From NCBI GenBank assembly GCA_964497855.1, contig CAZCFM010000047.1:1-26155 (forward strand): DNA of 26,155 bases, read 5' to 3'. This document shows positions 1-7,368 of this stretch, piece by piece. A model generated the notes under the pieces. It was given only the letters and a program-made list of their open reading frames with translations, did not search any database and was not told where the DNA came from. Every line of letters begins with the position of its first letter. Position 1 is the first letter of the stretch. The position numbers were made by a program, and so were the translations under genes. The stretch comes from CAYLNG01 sp964497855. Its GTDB lineage: Bacteria > Verrucomicrobiota > Kiritimatiellia > SS1-B-03-39 > UBA6053.

Positions 1-2
1 GG

Positions 3-737
3 AAACTCTATGTCGCGGTGGGAGGCTCGGCGAGCGTGGATGGCGGCGTTGGGGCGGCCTCGGCATTGGGCTGGCGCTTTCTGGATGCGGATGGAAACAT
101 CCTGCCGGATGGAGGGGGCGCATTGGAGAGACTGGCCTTCATCCAAGGTCCGGACGAACCCTTTCCCATTGAAGTGGAGGTGTTGTGCGATGTCACGAAT
201 CCGTTGCTGGGTCCATTGGGTGCGGCGGCAGTGTTTGGGCCTCAAAAGGGGGCGGATGCCGAAGCCGTGCGGCTCCTGGAGCGGGGACTGCGACGTTTGG
301 CGGGCGTGGCGGACGCCCCCCCTGGGATTTCGATTGCAGATTATCCGGGAGGCGGCGCGGCGGGTGGGTTGTCCGCCGGCCTGATGTTGTTTTGTGGGGC
401 CAGACTGATCCCTGGAACCGGGACGCTGTTGCAGTGGCTGGGAGTATTGGAGGCCTTGTCCGGGGCCGACTGGGTCATCACCGGCGAAGGCCGACTGGAT
501 GATCAGAGTTTAGGTGGGAAAGTGGTGTCGGGCATTCTGCAGGCGGCGCAGGTTGCCAGTGTTCCAGTGGCCGTCGTGGCTGGGTCGATCGGCTTATCCG
601 CAGCGGCAGCCAGAGAGGTTGGCATCCGGCACATGGAATCTGCAAACCAGCAGAATCTCCCTTTGTCCGAGGCCATGGCGCGGGCGAAAGAACTGGCATG
701 GGTGGCTGCGCGCCGTTTGGCTAAAAGCATTTTCTAA
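3..737 (+). CDS. Glycerate kinase, C-terminal part (5' end outside window)
   Basis: This is the C-terminal two thirds of a glycerate kinase of the PF02595 (GarK/GlxK) family, a cytoplasmic enzyme that phosphorylates D-glycerate with ATP. The frame is open to the left edge, beginning KLYVAVGGSASVDGG, so the GTG at 18 is an internal codon and the true start lies outside the window. Two family signatures are visible: the glycine-rich GGSASVDGGVGAASALG segment, corresponding to GGSATNDGGAG in known members, and ITGEGRLDDQSLGGK near the C-terminus. About 244 residues are present, against roughly 370-380 for a complete enzyme. It ends at TAA 735-737. A promoter-like sequence follows, so it appears separate from the next gene. 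The family call is firm; the exact substrate is not tested by the sequence. Confidence 0.9.
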   Translation, partial: KLYVAVGGSASVDGGVGAASALGWRFLDADGNILPDGGGALERLAFIQGPDEPFPIEVEVLCDVTNPLLGPLGAAAVFGPQKGADAEAVRLLERGLRRLAGVADAPPGISIADYPGGGAAGGLSAGLMLFCGARLIPGTGTLLQWLGVLEALSGADWVITGEGRLDDQSLGGKVVSGILQAAQVASVPVAVVAGSIGLSAAAAREVGIRHMESANQQNLPLSEAMARAKELAWVAARRLAKSIF

Positions 738-753
738 ACAAATATTTTACATT

Positions 754-782
754 TTGAAACTGGTTTTTTGGCTAAATACATA
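754..782 (+). promoter_or_regulatory. Sigma70-type promoter candidate before the secreted coiled-coil gene
   Basis: TTGAAA (754-759) and TACATA (777-782) are separated by 17 nt in an AT-rich stretch between the glycerate kinase stop and the ATG at 824. The spacing is ideal and the hexamers are moderately good. The match is by eye only, and an overlapping alternative -10 box is possible. Confidence 0.4.
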
Positions 783-823
783 TAGGATAGTTCCACAGAT
801 TGGTTCGACCTATCGGAAAAAAC

Positions 824-2023
824 ATGAAAAATCTTCTACTCGTTTTTGTGATCGTTTTCACCTGCATAAGCAGGGCACAGCAACCCAGCCTCCCGGATGT
901 TGAAAAACGCTTGGAGGAGGAGGTTTCAAAAGTCCGTGCGCAGAAGGAAGAAAAAATCAAAACCCTGCGGCAAAATTACCTGACGGCACTGTTGCGTCTG
1001 GAAGCCACTTCGCGGGCAAACGGGGATTTGGACGGGGTACAGGCCGCCCGCGACGAGATTCAGCAGATCGATGGAACCAATGCCCTTGCGGTGGATGCGC
1101 CCTCCACTCACACGGAACTTCGTCGTCTGCAAGACGTCATTTCGGGCCAATTAGGCGAATTTTCCCGTACCGAGTCCAAAGCCTTGGCGGATCTTGTGTC
1201 TGCGGTAACGCGATTTGCGGAAACGACCTCGACAACCCTGACCCAACAAAACCGAATAGAAGAAGCGATGCAGTTTCGCGAGTGGTCGCGTGGTTTGCTG
1301 CAGCGTCCGGAGTTTGCCGAAGCCCTGCAACTGGCCCTCGTGGAAGCGCCTGTGACGCCTCCTCCCGGCGATACACCGATGGATACGGCTCAAGTGCATC
1401 CCCAATTTGGAAAAGACCCCAGTCCATTTCAGGCCAGCGGTGAAGTGACATTTGGCGAAGAAGCCAAAGCGTACATCCTCGGTCAGGAACCGAAAGCCAC
1501 GGAGAAACGGGTGAATATGAGTACTCCCAGCGCACAGGGCTCGGGGTTGACCCTGATTTCAGCCCAATTGCGCCTTGTGGATGAGGAAAATACGGTGAAC
1601 AAAAATTTCACGGGCTGGAGCAGTCATCGCCAGAAAACACATCTGTTTGTGGGTCGTTTGCAGATGACGCCCTTGCCGGGCCGGAGTATCGGGCGATCCC
1701 TGGTCACCTTCGATCTCTACAAGAAGGGTTCCGGGAGTCGCAGAGAAATCATTCGCACGGATTCAATCCTGATTCCGCCTGTCGCGGCGGGTCAGCAGGT
1801 TGTGGTGGATTCCGGCGTCTATGCGTACGAGACCGAAAAATATCGCTATACCGGGGGCTACCGCTACGAAAGTGCCACGGCGGACGAATTCAACGGCTAT
1901 ATCGTTTCTGTTTTTGACGAACGCGGCAAACTGATTTTGCAGCGTTCCTCGGACCGTCTGTTGGACGATTACGCCCGTACCGAGCCGCCAGCCGTGGCCG
2001 CAGAAGCTCCTGACCCAGAGTGA
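824..2023 (+). CDS. Secreted coiled-coil protein, unknown function
   Basis: The likely start is ATG 824 rather than the in-frame TTG at 800, because it places a typical signal peptide at the N-terminus: MKNLL, a hydrophobic core, then a small-residue cleavage site near SRA/QQ. The mature N-terminal part (roughly residues 25-90) is charged and heptad-like, a probable coiled coil, and contains RLEATSRANGDLDGVQAARD. Such 'NGDLDGV..ARDEI' segments recur in exported proteins of Planctomycetes and Verrucomicrobia. A linker rich in Pro and Thr follows, then a C-terminal region (roughly residues 220-385) that looks like a beta-rich domain I cannot name. No catalytic motif is evident. Its stop is only 15 nt from the convergent isomerase-like gene. 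Envelope location is inferred from the signal peptide; I do not recognise a function. Confidence 0.75.
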   Translation: MKNLLLVFVIVFTCISRAQQPSLPDVEKRLEEEVSKVRAQKEEKIKTLRQNYLTALLRLEATSRANGDLDGVQAARDEIQQIDGTNALAVDAPSTHTELRRLQDVISGQLGEFSRTESKALADLVSAVTRFAETTSTTLTQQNRIEEAMQFREWSRGLLQRPEFAEALQLALVEAPVTPPPGDTPMDTAQVHPQFGKDPSPFQASGEVTFGEEAKAYILGQEPKATEKRVNMSTPSAQGSGLTLISAQLRLVDEENTVNKNFTGWSSHRQKTHLFVGRLQMTPLPGRSIGRSLVTFDLYKKGSGSRREIIRTDSILIPPVAAGQQVVVDSGVYAYETEKYRYTGGYRYESATADEFNGYIVSVFDERGKLILQRSSDRLLDDYARTEPPAVAAEAPDPE

Positions 2024-2038
2024 AGGGATTGGGTTGCC

Positions 2039-2881
2039 TCAGGATGCGCTGCGGTAGCGCTCCAGGATCAGGTCCAGGTAGGCGTCCTGGTCCATCGCCC
2101 AGTACTCTTCGCTGAACACCTCGACTTCGTGGTATCCTTGGAACCCGAGGGACTCCACGAGGCGGCGGAGGCGGCGGATATCAATGCATCCATCGCCCAT
2201 CAGGCCCCGGTCGGTGAGCATGTGCCGGGTATTGAGGCGCCAGTCACAGATATGAAAGCCAAAGAGGGTTCCCTGCGCGGCGGCGAGTCGCAGTTCCTCT
2301 TCCACGTCCGGATCCCACCAGATGTGATAGACATCTGCGGCGATTCCCACCCAGGGAGAGCCGAGGGCTTCGCAGACCGCGCGCGCCTCCGCCATGCGGT
2401 TGATGCAGCTTTTATCGCCGGCGTACATCGGGTGCAACGGTTCGATGGCGAGTTTGACGCCGCTTTGGGCGGCATGATCGGAAAGGGCGGCGATTCCGTC
2501 CTGCACCATGCGGCGGGCTTCGGCGAGAGGCATTCCTGGCGCGGCACCCACCACCAGCACCACCATTTCCGCGCCGATTGCACGGGCTTCGTCAATATAC
2601 ACACGATTGCGGTCGATAGCGGCCTGCCGTTGTTCTTGGCTCTTCCCCGGAAAAAAGCCGCCGCGGACGAGTGCTGGAATGTTCAGTCCTGACTCGCGGA
2701 TGCGGGGAGCGGCCTCGGTCAGGCCGATGCCCCCTTCCGCGGGGTCGATCAGATTGCGCCAGACGGACATTGCGGGCACGCCGACGCGCTGGTATGCGGC
2801 GATGCATTGGGCGAGATTCCAGGGTTTGTTGGTGAAGGTGTGGATGGCCAGACGGGAAAAATCGGGGGAGAATGCATTCAT
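2039..2881 (-). CDS. Sugar phosphate isomerase/epimerase family TIM-barrel protein
   Basis: A 280-residue protein of the xylose-isomerase-like TIM-barrel family (PF01261, AP endonuclease 2 fold). Metal-binding positions of the fold are recognisable: Glu in LAIEPLHP, Asp and His in ADVYHIWWDP, His in FGFHICDW, the GDGCID turn, and Glu in HEVEVFS. Full length matches typical family members. These enzymes isomerise or epimerise sugars or inositol derivatives using divalent metal, but the subfamily substrate cannot be read from the sequence. There is no signal peptide, so it is probably cytoplasmic. The gene is divergent from the zinc-ribbon gene (start ATG at 2881, 53 nt apart) and convergent with the coiled-coil gene, so it is probably a single-gene unit. 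The family is certain; the reaction is not. Confidence 0.88.
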   Translation of the reverse strand: MNAFSPDFSRLAIHTFTNKPWNLAQCIAAYQRVGVPAMSVWRNLIDPAEGGIGLTEAAPRIRESGLNIPALVRGGFFPGKSQEQRQAAIDRNRVYIDEARAIGAEMVVLVVGAAPGMPLAEARRMVQDGIAALSDHAAQSGVKLAIEPLHPMYAGDKSCINRMAEARAVCEALGSPWVGIAADVYHIWWDPDVEEELRLAAAQGTLFGFHICDWRLNTRHMLTDRGLMGDGCIDIRRLRRLVESLGFQGYHEVEVFSEEYWAMDQDAYLDLILERYRSAS

Positions 2882-2934
2882 GCGCTTGTCGAAGGGGGGC
2901 TGAAGGTGCTAGGAAGAGCGAAAGGAGTCCCTCT

Positions 2935-3438
2935 ATGTCAGGAAATACGATACGAATCAAAAGGAAACCCACGCTTCTTGCCGCGAAAAACGTCAAGGTG
3001 GTGTCCGATGCCCCGTCCAAGAGCAAGGAGACGGATGTTTCCCCCGCGCGACAGGCGTTGCAGACCGGGGCACGCACGGCGCGTGTGAAAATGGTGGAAC
3101 ACGGCGCGGAACTTGTCACCAACACCATGCGGGTCGTGATGGATGACGATGAGGATGTGCCCGTGCAGAGCCAGAAAGCAGCGCCTCCTGCGGATCCTGA
3201 GCCCCCGGCCAGGAAAAACGTGGCCGTGCCCAGCCCTCCGCCGCCTCCTCCTCCCAAAGCAGCGCCGCCACCCCCTCCGGTCCGGGAAGTGCTGGGCGAA
3301 CCCACCTTTAAATTTTATTGTTACCGCTGCGGCCAAAAACTGAAGGTTCCAGTCTCCTGGGCCAATAAAATGTATCCCTGCATTCGCTGCGGTCACGATA
3401 TCATGATTCCGCCACCTTTGGTCGGGGAATTTTGGTGA
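2935..3438 (+). CDS. Proline-rich protein with C-terminal zinc ribbon
   Basis: ATG 2935 is chosen because AAAGGAG (2921-2927) sits at ideal distance. The ORF extends further upstream only through sequence overlapping the divergent gene's start. The 167-residue product begins with a basic segment (SGNTIRIKRKPTLL), continues with a disordered charged region, then a run of prolines (about residues 100-120), and ends with a small zinc ribbon: CYRCG and CIRCG, two CxxC knuckles about 20 residues apart. It is probably cytoplasmic. The function is unknown. Zinc ribbons of this kind often serve as recruitment domains, and a similar two-knuckle ribbon begins the GT2 enzyme at 18136. It overlaps the Nudix start (GTGA) and heads the plus-strand run of genes. 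Confidence 0.75.
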   Translation: MSGNTIRIKRKPTLLAAKNVKVVSDAPSKSKETDVSPARQALQTGARTARVKMVEHGAELVTNTMRVVMDDDEDVPVQSQKAAPPADPEPPARKNVAVPSPPPPPPPKAAPPPPPVREVLGEPTFKFYCYRCGQKLKVPVSWANKMYPCIRCGHDIMIPPPLVGEFW

Positions 3439-3935
3439 GGCCGGAGTGGTTTGACCTGGTGGATGAGCAGGGACGGGTTTGTGGACGTGCGCTGCGCTCG
3501 GAGTGCCACGGCAATCCGGCATTGATCCATCAGGCCGTCCACGTGTTTGTTTTTCACCCCGACGGACGCCTTTTCCTGCAAAAACGCTCGATGCGCAAAG
3601 ACACCCAGCCGGGCAAATGGGATACGTCTGTCGGCGGTCATGTGGACGCCGGCGAGTCCCCCGACGCCGCCGCCCGCCGGGAACTGCGCGAAGAGCTGGG
3701 CCTTGCCGATGTGGAACCGGAATTTCTGTATGAGTATCTCTGGCGCTGCCCGGTGGAAAGCGAACGCATTTGCAGTTATCGGCTGCTGCATGAGGGGCCA
3801 TTTTCGTTGCAGCAAGAGGAGATCGACGACGGTCGCTTCTGGTCGGCGTCCGAGATGGATGCCGCGTTGGGAACGGGTGTTTTTACGCCCAACTTTGAGC
3901 AGGAATGGCCCCGCATCCGTTCCATGGCCGGGTAA
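3435..3935 (+). CDS. Nudix hydrolase, isopentenyl-diphosphate isomerase-like/YfcD-like
   Basis: A 166-residue Nudix protein. The Nudix box is complete at residues 68-90: Gly68, Glu74, then RELREELGL at 82-90, matching the GX5EX7REUXEEXGU consensus whose glutamates bind catalytic metal. The N-terminus (WFDLVDEQGRVCGRALRSECHGN) and the segment AVHVFVFHPDGRLFLQKRS resemble the YfcD and type 1 isopentenyl-diphosphate isomerase branch, so the substrate may be a nucleoside or isoprenoid diphosphate. This is not resolvable by eye. The start is probably GTG 3435, overlapping the previous TGA; TTG 3432 is the alternative. The lipoate-ligase-like gene follows after 5 nt, so they are very likely co-transcribed. 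Confidence 0.88.
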   Translation: MRPEWFDLVDEQGRVCGRALRSECHGNPALIHQAVHVFVFHPDGRLFLQKRSMRKDTQPGKWDTSVGGHVDAGESPDAAARRELREELGLADVEPEFLYEYLWRCPVESERICSYRLLHEGPFSLQQEEIDDGRFWSASEMDAALGTGVFTPNFEQEWPRIRSMAG

Positions 3936-3940
3936 GGACG

Positions 3941-4873
3941 ATGTTGTCGTTGCGGATACAACTGGAGCCGGATCTGTGGGGAGGCTTGGCCCGGGAGGAT
4001 TGTTGGCTGGATCACGAAGAAGCCCCCATTCTTTTTCTCTGGCGCGGGGAAAAAGGCCTGGTGCTGGGCAAAAACCAAAACCCCTGGCAGGAGGCGAATC
4101 TGTCGGTGCTCCGCGAACGAGGCCTGTGTTTGGCCCGCCGGGTTTCGGGTGGAGGCAGCGTTGTTCACGATCCGGGAAACCTGAATATTTCCTGGCTGCT
4201 TCCACGGGCGCACTATCAACCTGAAATCCTGCACGCCGTGTTGCGCTCGGCTCTGGAAAAACTGGGGCTTCCTGCGAAAACCACCCCCACGGGTGCCACG
4301 CTGCTTCAGGGCCGCAAAGTCTCGGGTTCGGCCTACTGCCACCGACGCGAACGGGTCCTACATCACTCCACGCTGCTTTGGCAGGCGGATTTGGACACCC
4401 TCCGCGCGGCGCTGTCCGTGCCCCGGGTCCGTCTGCACACCCACGCCGTGTCCAGTTTGCCCGTCCAGGTCGCCAACCTCTGTGACTTTCTGCCAGGGCT
4501 GACGCTTCCGGAGCTGCTGGGGGCTCTGCGCAGCGCGGCCACGGACGCGTTCGGCGAAGCTCTGACACAAAGCGGGGCCGAAATCCCACTCGATCCCTCC
4601 TACCTCCACAAAATGCGGGACCCCGCCTGGATCTGGGGCCAGACCCCTCGGTTTCGCGCGGAAATCCGCATCGAAAATCAAACACTCCTGCTGGACGTTG
4701 CCAAAGGACGTATCGAACAAATTTCCTGGGGAGATCAGCCCCTCATCGCTCTGATTTCCGCGCCTCTGGATGCCGATTTTCCCCAAATATTAGCCCAACA
4801 GCTCAATCAACACCCGACAGACATCGCAGAAATCCTGGCCGCTCAGGGCTGGGATTTTAGGTTGCAGGATTGA
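3941..4873 (+). CDS. lplA: Lipoate-protein ligase A family protein
   Basis: A 310-residue cofactor transferase of the biotin/lipoate ligase fold (BPL/LplA/LipB, PF03099). The diagnostic segment ARRVSGGGSVVHDPGNLN lies at about residues 66-82, and the lipoyl-adenylate lysine motif GRKVSGSA has its Lys at 126. LVLGKNQNPWQE corresponds to the usual GRNQNPW. LplA ligases attach lipoate to E2 and GcvH domains using ATP; related LipM/LipL proteins are octanoyl or amidotransferases, and these alternatives cannot be excluded. ATG 3941 is preferred over in-frame ATG 3905 because it avoids a 31-nt overlap with the Nudix gene and begins where homology begins. It sits in the same close-packed run as the acyltransferase, but I see no functional link beyond position. 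Confidence 0.88.
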   Translation: MLSLRIQLEPDLWGGLAREDCWLDHEEAPILFLWRGEKGLVLGKNQNPWQEANLSVLRERGLCLARRVSGGGSVVHDPGNLNISWLLPRAHYQPEILHAVLRSALEKLGLPAKTTPTGATLLQGRKVSGSAYCHRRERVLHHSTLLWQADLDTLRAALSVPRVRLHTHAVSSLPVQVANLCDFLPGLTLPELLGALRSAATDAFGEALTQSGAEIPLDPSYLHKMRDPAWIWGQTPRFRAEIRIENQTLLLDVAKGRIEQISWGDQPLIALISAPLDADFPQILAQQLNQHPTDIAEILAAQGWDFRLQD

Positions 4874-4905
4874 CAGAAAGCGCCATGGAAGGATAGGATT
4901 CGCCC

Positions 4906-6351
4906 ATGAATTTCACCACCGTCGATTTCGCTCTCTTTTTTGGGGTGGTTTTTATCTTTGCCTGGGCGGCGCGGAATAACACCTTTGTCTGGAAACTGGG
5001 TCTGCTGGCCGCGAGCTGGTTTTTTTATGGCTTTTGGGACGCCCGCTTTGTCTTTTTGTTGGCCGGTTCCAGTCTGCTGAATCATCTGGCCGCCCGCGGA
5101 ATCCGCCAGGCCACACAACCCCGTCTGCGCCATCTTCTGCTGACCCTGGCGGTGGTCTTCAACATCGGCAGCATTGCCATTTTCAAATACGCCGGATTTC
5201 TGGTTCGCCAGGCCTTCGTGGTCCGCCAATGGTTTGGAGAACCCAATATCGATGCCTGGATGCCGGCCTTTGACTTTGTCGGCGGCGTCATTCTCCCCGT
5301 GGGCATTTCCTTTTTCACTTTCCAGGCCCTCAGCTACGTGGTCGATGTCTACCGCGGACGCATGGAACCGGCGGACACCTGTCTGGATTTCGCCCTCTAC
5401 CTGGCTTTCTTTCCGCAGTTGGTGGCCGGGCCGATTGTCCGCGCCGTGGATCTCGTGGGGCAAATCATTCGTCCACCACAACCCCGGCATCTGGACGTGG
5501 GCCGCGCGACCTGCCTCATTCTCGGCGGTCTCTTTAAAAAAATCGTGATCGCGAACTTCCTCTCGGAACAGATTGTGGACCCCGTTTTTGCCAGACCGGA
5601 CCTCTTTGGCACCTGGGACACGCTGTTTGCCGTCTATGGCTATGCGATTCAGATTTATTGCGATTTTTCCGCCTATTCCGACATGGCTATTGGGTTCTGC
5701 CTCTTGTTGGGCATTCATATTCCCCTGAATTTCAATGCCCCGTATCTCGCCGGGTCGATTCAGCAGTTCTGGCGCAACTGGCATATTTCCCTGTCGTCCT
5801 TTCTGCGCGATTATCTCTACATTCCACTCGGGGGTTCCCGGGGCAACAGTGAATGGAGCGTTTGCCGCAACCTGTTCATCACCTTTTTGCTGGGGGGGCT
5901 ATGGCACGGCGCGGGCTGGACCTTTATCGTCTGGGGCGCTCTGCACGGATTCTACCTGAGCGTGGAACGTCTGGGGGGGCGCTGGTTCTCCAATCGCGGC
6001 GTGGAGATGTCGGGACCTCTCGGCCTTCTCGGACGCCGGGTGATGGTCTGGCACCTGGTGTGTCTGTCCTGGCTGTTTTTCCGCGGCCAGTCCTTCGGCG
6101 ACGTTGTCGGCATGATCGAGGCTCTTGGACGCTGGCAAATGCCAGTTCAGAAAGTATCGATGGCGGTTGTTGTCGTTTTGGTCATCGGCTATCTGAGCCA
6201 GTTGCTGGACGGAGACCGACGCCAGCGCATGTGGGACGCCTTCGCCCGCTGGCACCCCGTGGCGCAGGGATTTTCAGCCGCCCTGCTGCTGATGGTTATT
6301 CTCGGACTTGGCCCGAAAGGGGTAGCCCCCTTTATCTACTTCCAGTTTTAA
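4906..6351 (+). CDS. MBOAT-family O-acyltransferase (AlgI-like)
   Basis: A 481-residue multi-pass inner-membrane protein of the MBOAT family (PF03062), closest in style to alginate O-acetyltransferase AlgI. Family signatures in order are PVGISFFTFQALSYVVDVYRG, a QLVAGPIVRA segment, QIYCDFSAYSDMAIG, WRNWHISLSSFLRDYLYIPLGG with His293, and FLLGGLWHGAGWTFIVWG with the proposed catalytic His334. In AlgI-type systems this protein brings acetyl groups across the membrane for transfer to exported polysaccharide by SGNH partners. A good ribosome-binding site (AGGA at 4895-4898) precedes ATG 4906. The next ATG immediately follows its TAA, and a DUF459-type SGNH gene is two genes on, the arrangement expected for an O-acetylation module. 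The family is certain; an acetyl donor and glycan acceptor are inferred. Confidence 0.93.
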   Translation: MNFTTVDFALFFGVVFIFAWAARNNTFVWKLGLLAASWFFYGFWDARFVFLLAGSSLLNHLAARGIRQATQPRLRHLLLTLAVVFNIGSIAIFKYAGFLVRQAFVVRQWFGEPNIDAWMPAFDFVGGVILPVGISFFTFQALSYVVDVYRGRMEPADTCLDFALYLAFFPQLVAGPIVRAVDLVGQIIRPPQPRHLDVGRATCLILGGLFKKIVIANFLSEQIVDPVFARPDLFGTWDTLFAVYGYAIQIYCDFSAYSDMAIGFCLLLGIHIPLNFNAPYLAGSIQQFWRNWHISLSSFLRDYLYIPLGGSRGNSEWSVCRNLFITFLLGGLWHGAGWTFIVWGALHGFYLSVERLGGRWFSNRGVEMSGPLGLLGRRVMVWHLVCLSWLFFRGQSFGDVVGMIEALGRWQMPVQKVSMAVVVVLVIGYLSQLLDGDRRQRMWDAFARWHPVAQGFSAALLLMVILGLGPKGVAPFIYFQF

Positions 6352-6681
6352 ATGTCTTGTGTTGACCTGTTGAACCTGACTAAAGTGACAAACGTGACAA
6401 GCAAGCCCACTCACCCGCCGATGGATATCGGAGAAAGCCGCGCCCTATCCGGTGCCGGCACCCCGCGACGCAAGGTCTACCTTGCGTTTGGAAGTTTTTT
6501 TCTTCTGGCTGCGCTGTTGAATGGCCGACATCTTCACGATGCGGCTCTCAAACGCGAATACGGTTTCTGGCGCGATGTCTGGGTCATGGGTACTCGTCCG
6601 TTGTCCGACGTTTCCGTTTTCCTCCGTCTTGATCGTTTCCGTGACACAGTCGAAACCCTCCGTGAGGCCGTTGAACCATGA
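6352..6681 (+). CDS. Small single-TM protein, probable N-terminal partner of the SGNH protein
   Basis: A 109-residue protein whose ATG directly abuts the MBOAT stop (TAAATG); ATG 6421 is a shorter alternative start. It has one transmembrane segment (about residues 41-57, KVYLAFGSFFLLAALLNG), flanked by a short cytoplasmic N-terminus and a periplasmic tail ending PLSDVSVFLRLDRFRDTVETLREAVEP. That tail resembles the short segment that precedes the catalytic domain in membrane-anchored DUF459/AlgX-like SGNH proteins. Its stop overlaps the SGNH start (ATGA), so translation is probably coupled. I infer that it anchors or positions the secreted SGNH protein near the MBOAT channel. There are no catalytic motifs, and I recognise no named family. 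Confidence 0.7.
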   Translation: MSCVDLLNLTKVTNVTSKPTHPPMDIGESRALSGAGTPRRKVYLAFGSFFLLAALLNGRHLHDAALKREYGFWRDVWVMGTRPLSDVSVFLRLDRFRDTVETLREAVEP

Positions 6682-7361
6682 AAACCCACAGCGTATTGAT
6701 TCTGTTCTTCTTCAGCGTGTTTTCCGCATCCCTTCGGGCGGAAGGCCCCAAAAAGGTCCTCATTCTTGGGGACTCCATGATGCGGGTGACGGCCCATGCC
6801 ACCGAACTGCAACTTGGAAAACGAGAAGGGGTCACGGCGAAATCCCACACCTCGCTGGGTTCCGGGCTGGCGCGGCTTGATGTGTTTGACTGGATGGCGA
6901 AAATCGATGAGCTGGTCGGCGAGTTCAAGCCAGACGCGGTCATCGTCTGGTTTGGCACCAATGATCGTCAGCCCATCACGACCGCCGAGAAAGTGGTCCA
7001 ACCCGGCACCGCCGAATGGAACGTTGAATATGCCCGCCGCATTGGCGAGGCGATGGACAAACTGTCTGCGAGCGGGGCAACGGTCTATTGGCTGGAACTT
7101 CCGGATATGCGCGATGCCAAAATGCAGGACGAAATTCTCCAGCTCAATCAGCTCTTTAAAAGCGAAGCTGAGAAGCGCAAAACGGTGGAGTTTATTCCCA
7201 CCCGCAGCGTGTTCAGCCGCAAAGAGGGAACCTTTTCGCCCTATGTGATTGGCCCGAACGGCATGCCCTTGCAGGTCCGGGATGCCGACGGCATTCACCT
7301 GAATCGTGCGGGTGCTGACCGCATGGCTGCCGAAATGATGAAACGTCTCTACTCCCGCTGA
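6678..7361 (+). CDS. Periplasmic SGNH/GDSL hydrolase-fold protein, DUF459 type
   Basis: A 227-residue exported protein with a signal peptide (residues 1-21, cleavage after SLRA). The SGNH blocks are visible: nucleophile Ser33 in LILGDSMM, Asn95 in WFGTNDRQ, and the Asp204/His207 pair in DADGIHLNRAGADRMA. The block spacing and the WLELPDMRDAKM segment fit the DUF459 (PF04311) family. In AlgI-dependent systems, periplasmic SGNH proteins such as AlgX and AlgJ transfer acetyl groups to the polymer, so an O-acetyltransferase or esterase role here is inferred from fold plus the MBOAT neighbour. It overlaps the preceding small membrane protein by 4 nt and is followed after 7 nt by the TPR/barrel gene with a GAGGAAAAC ribosome-binding site. 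Confidence 0.88.
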   Translation: MKTHSVLILFFFSVFSASLRAEGPKKVLILGDSMMRVTAHATELQLGKREGVTAKSHTSLGSGLARLDVFDWMAKIDELVGEFKPDAVIVWFGTNDRQPITTAEKVVQPGTAEWNVEYARRIGEAMDKLSASGATVYWLELPDMRDAKMQDEILQLNQLFKSEAEKRKTVEFIPTRSVFSRKEGTFSPYVIGPNGMPLQVRDADGIHLNRAGADRMAAEMMKRLYSR

Positions 7362-7368
7362 GGAAAAC

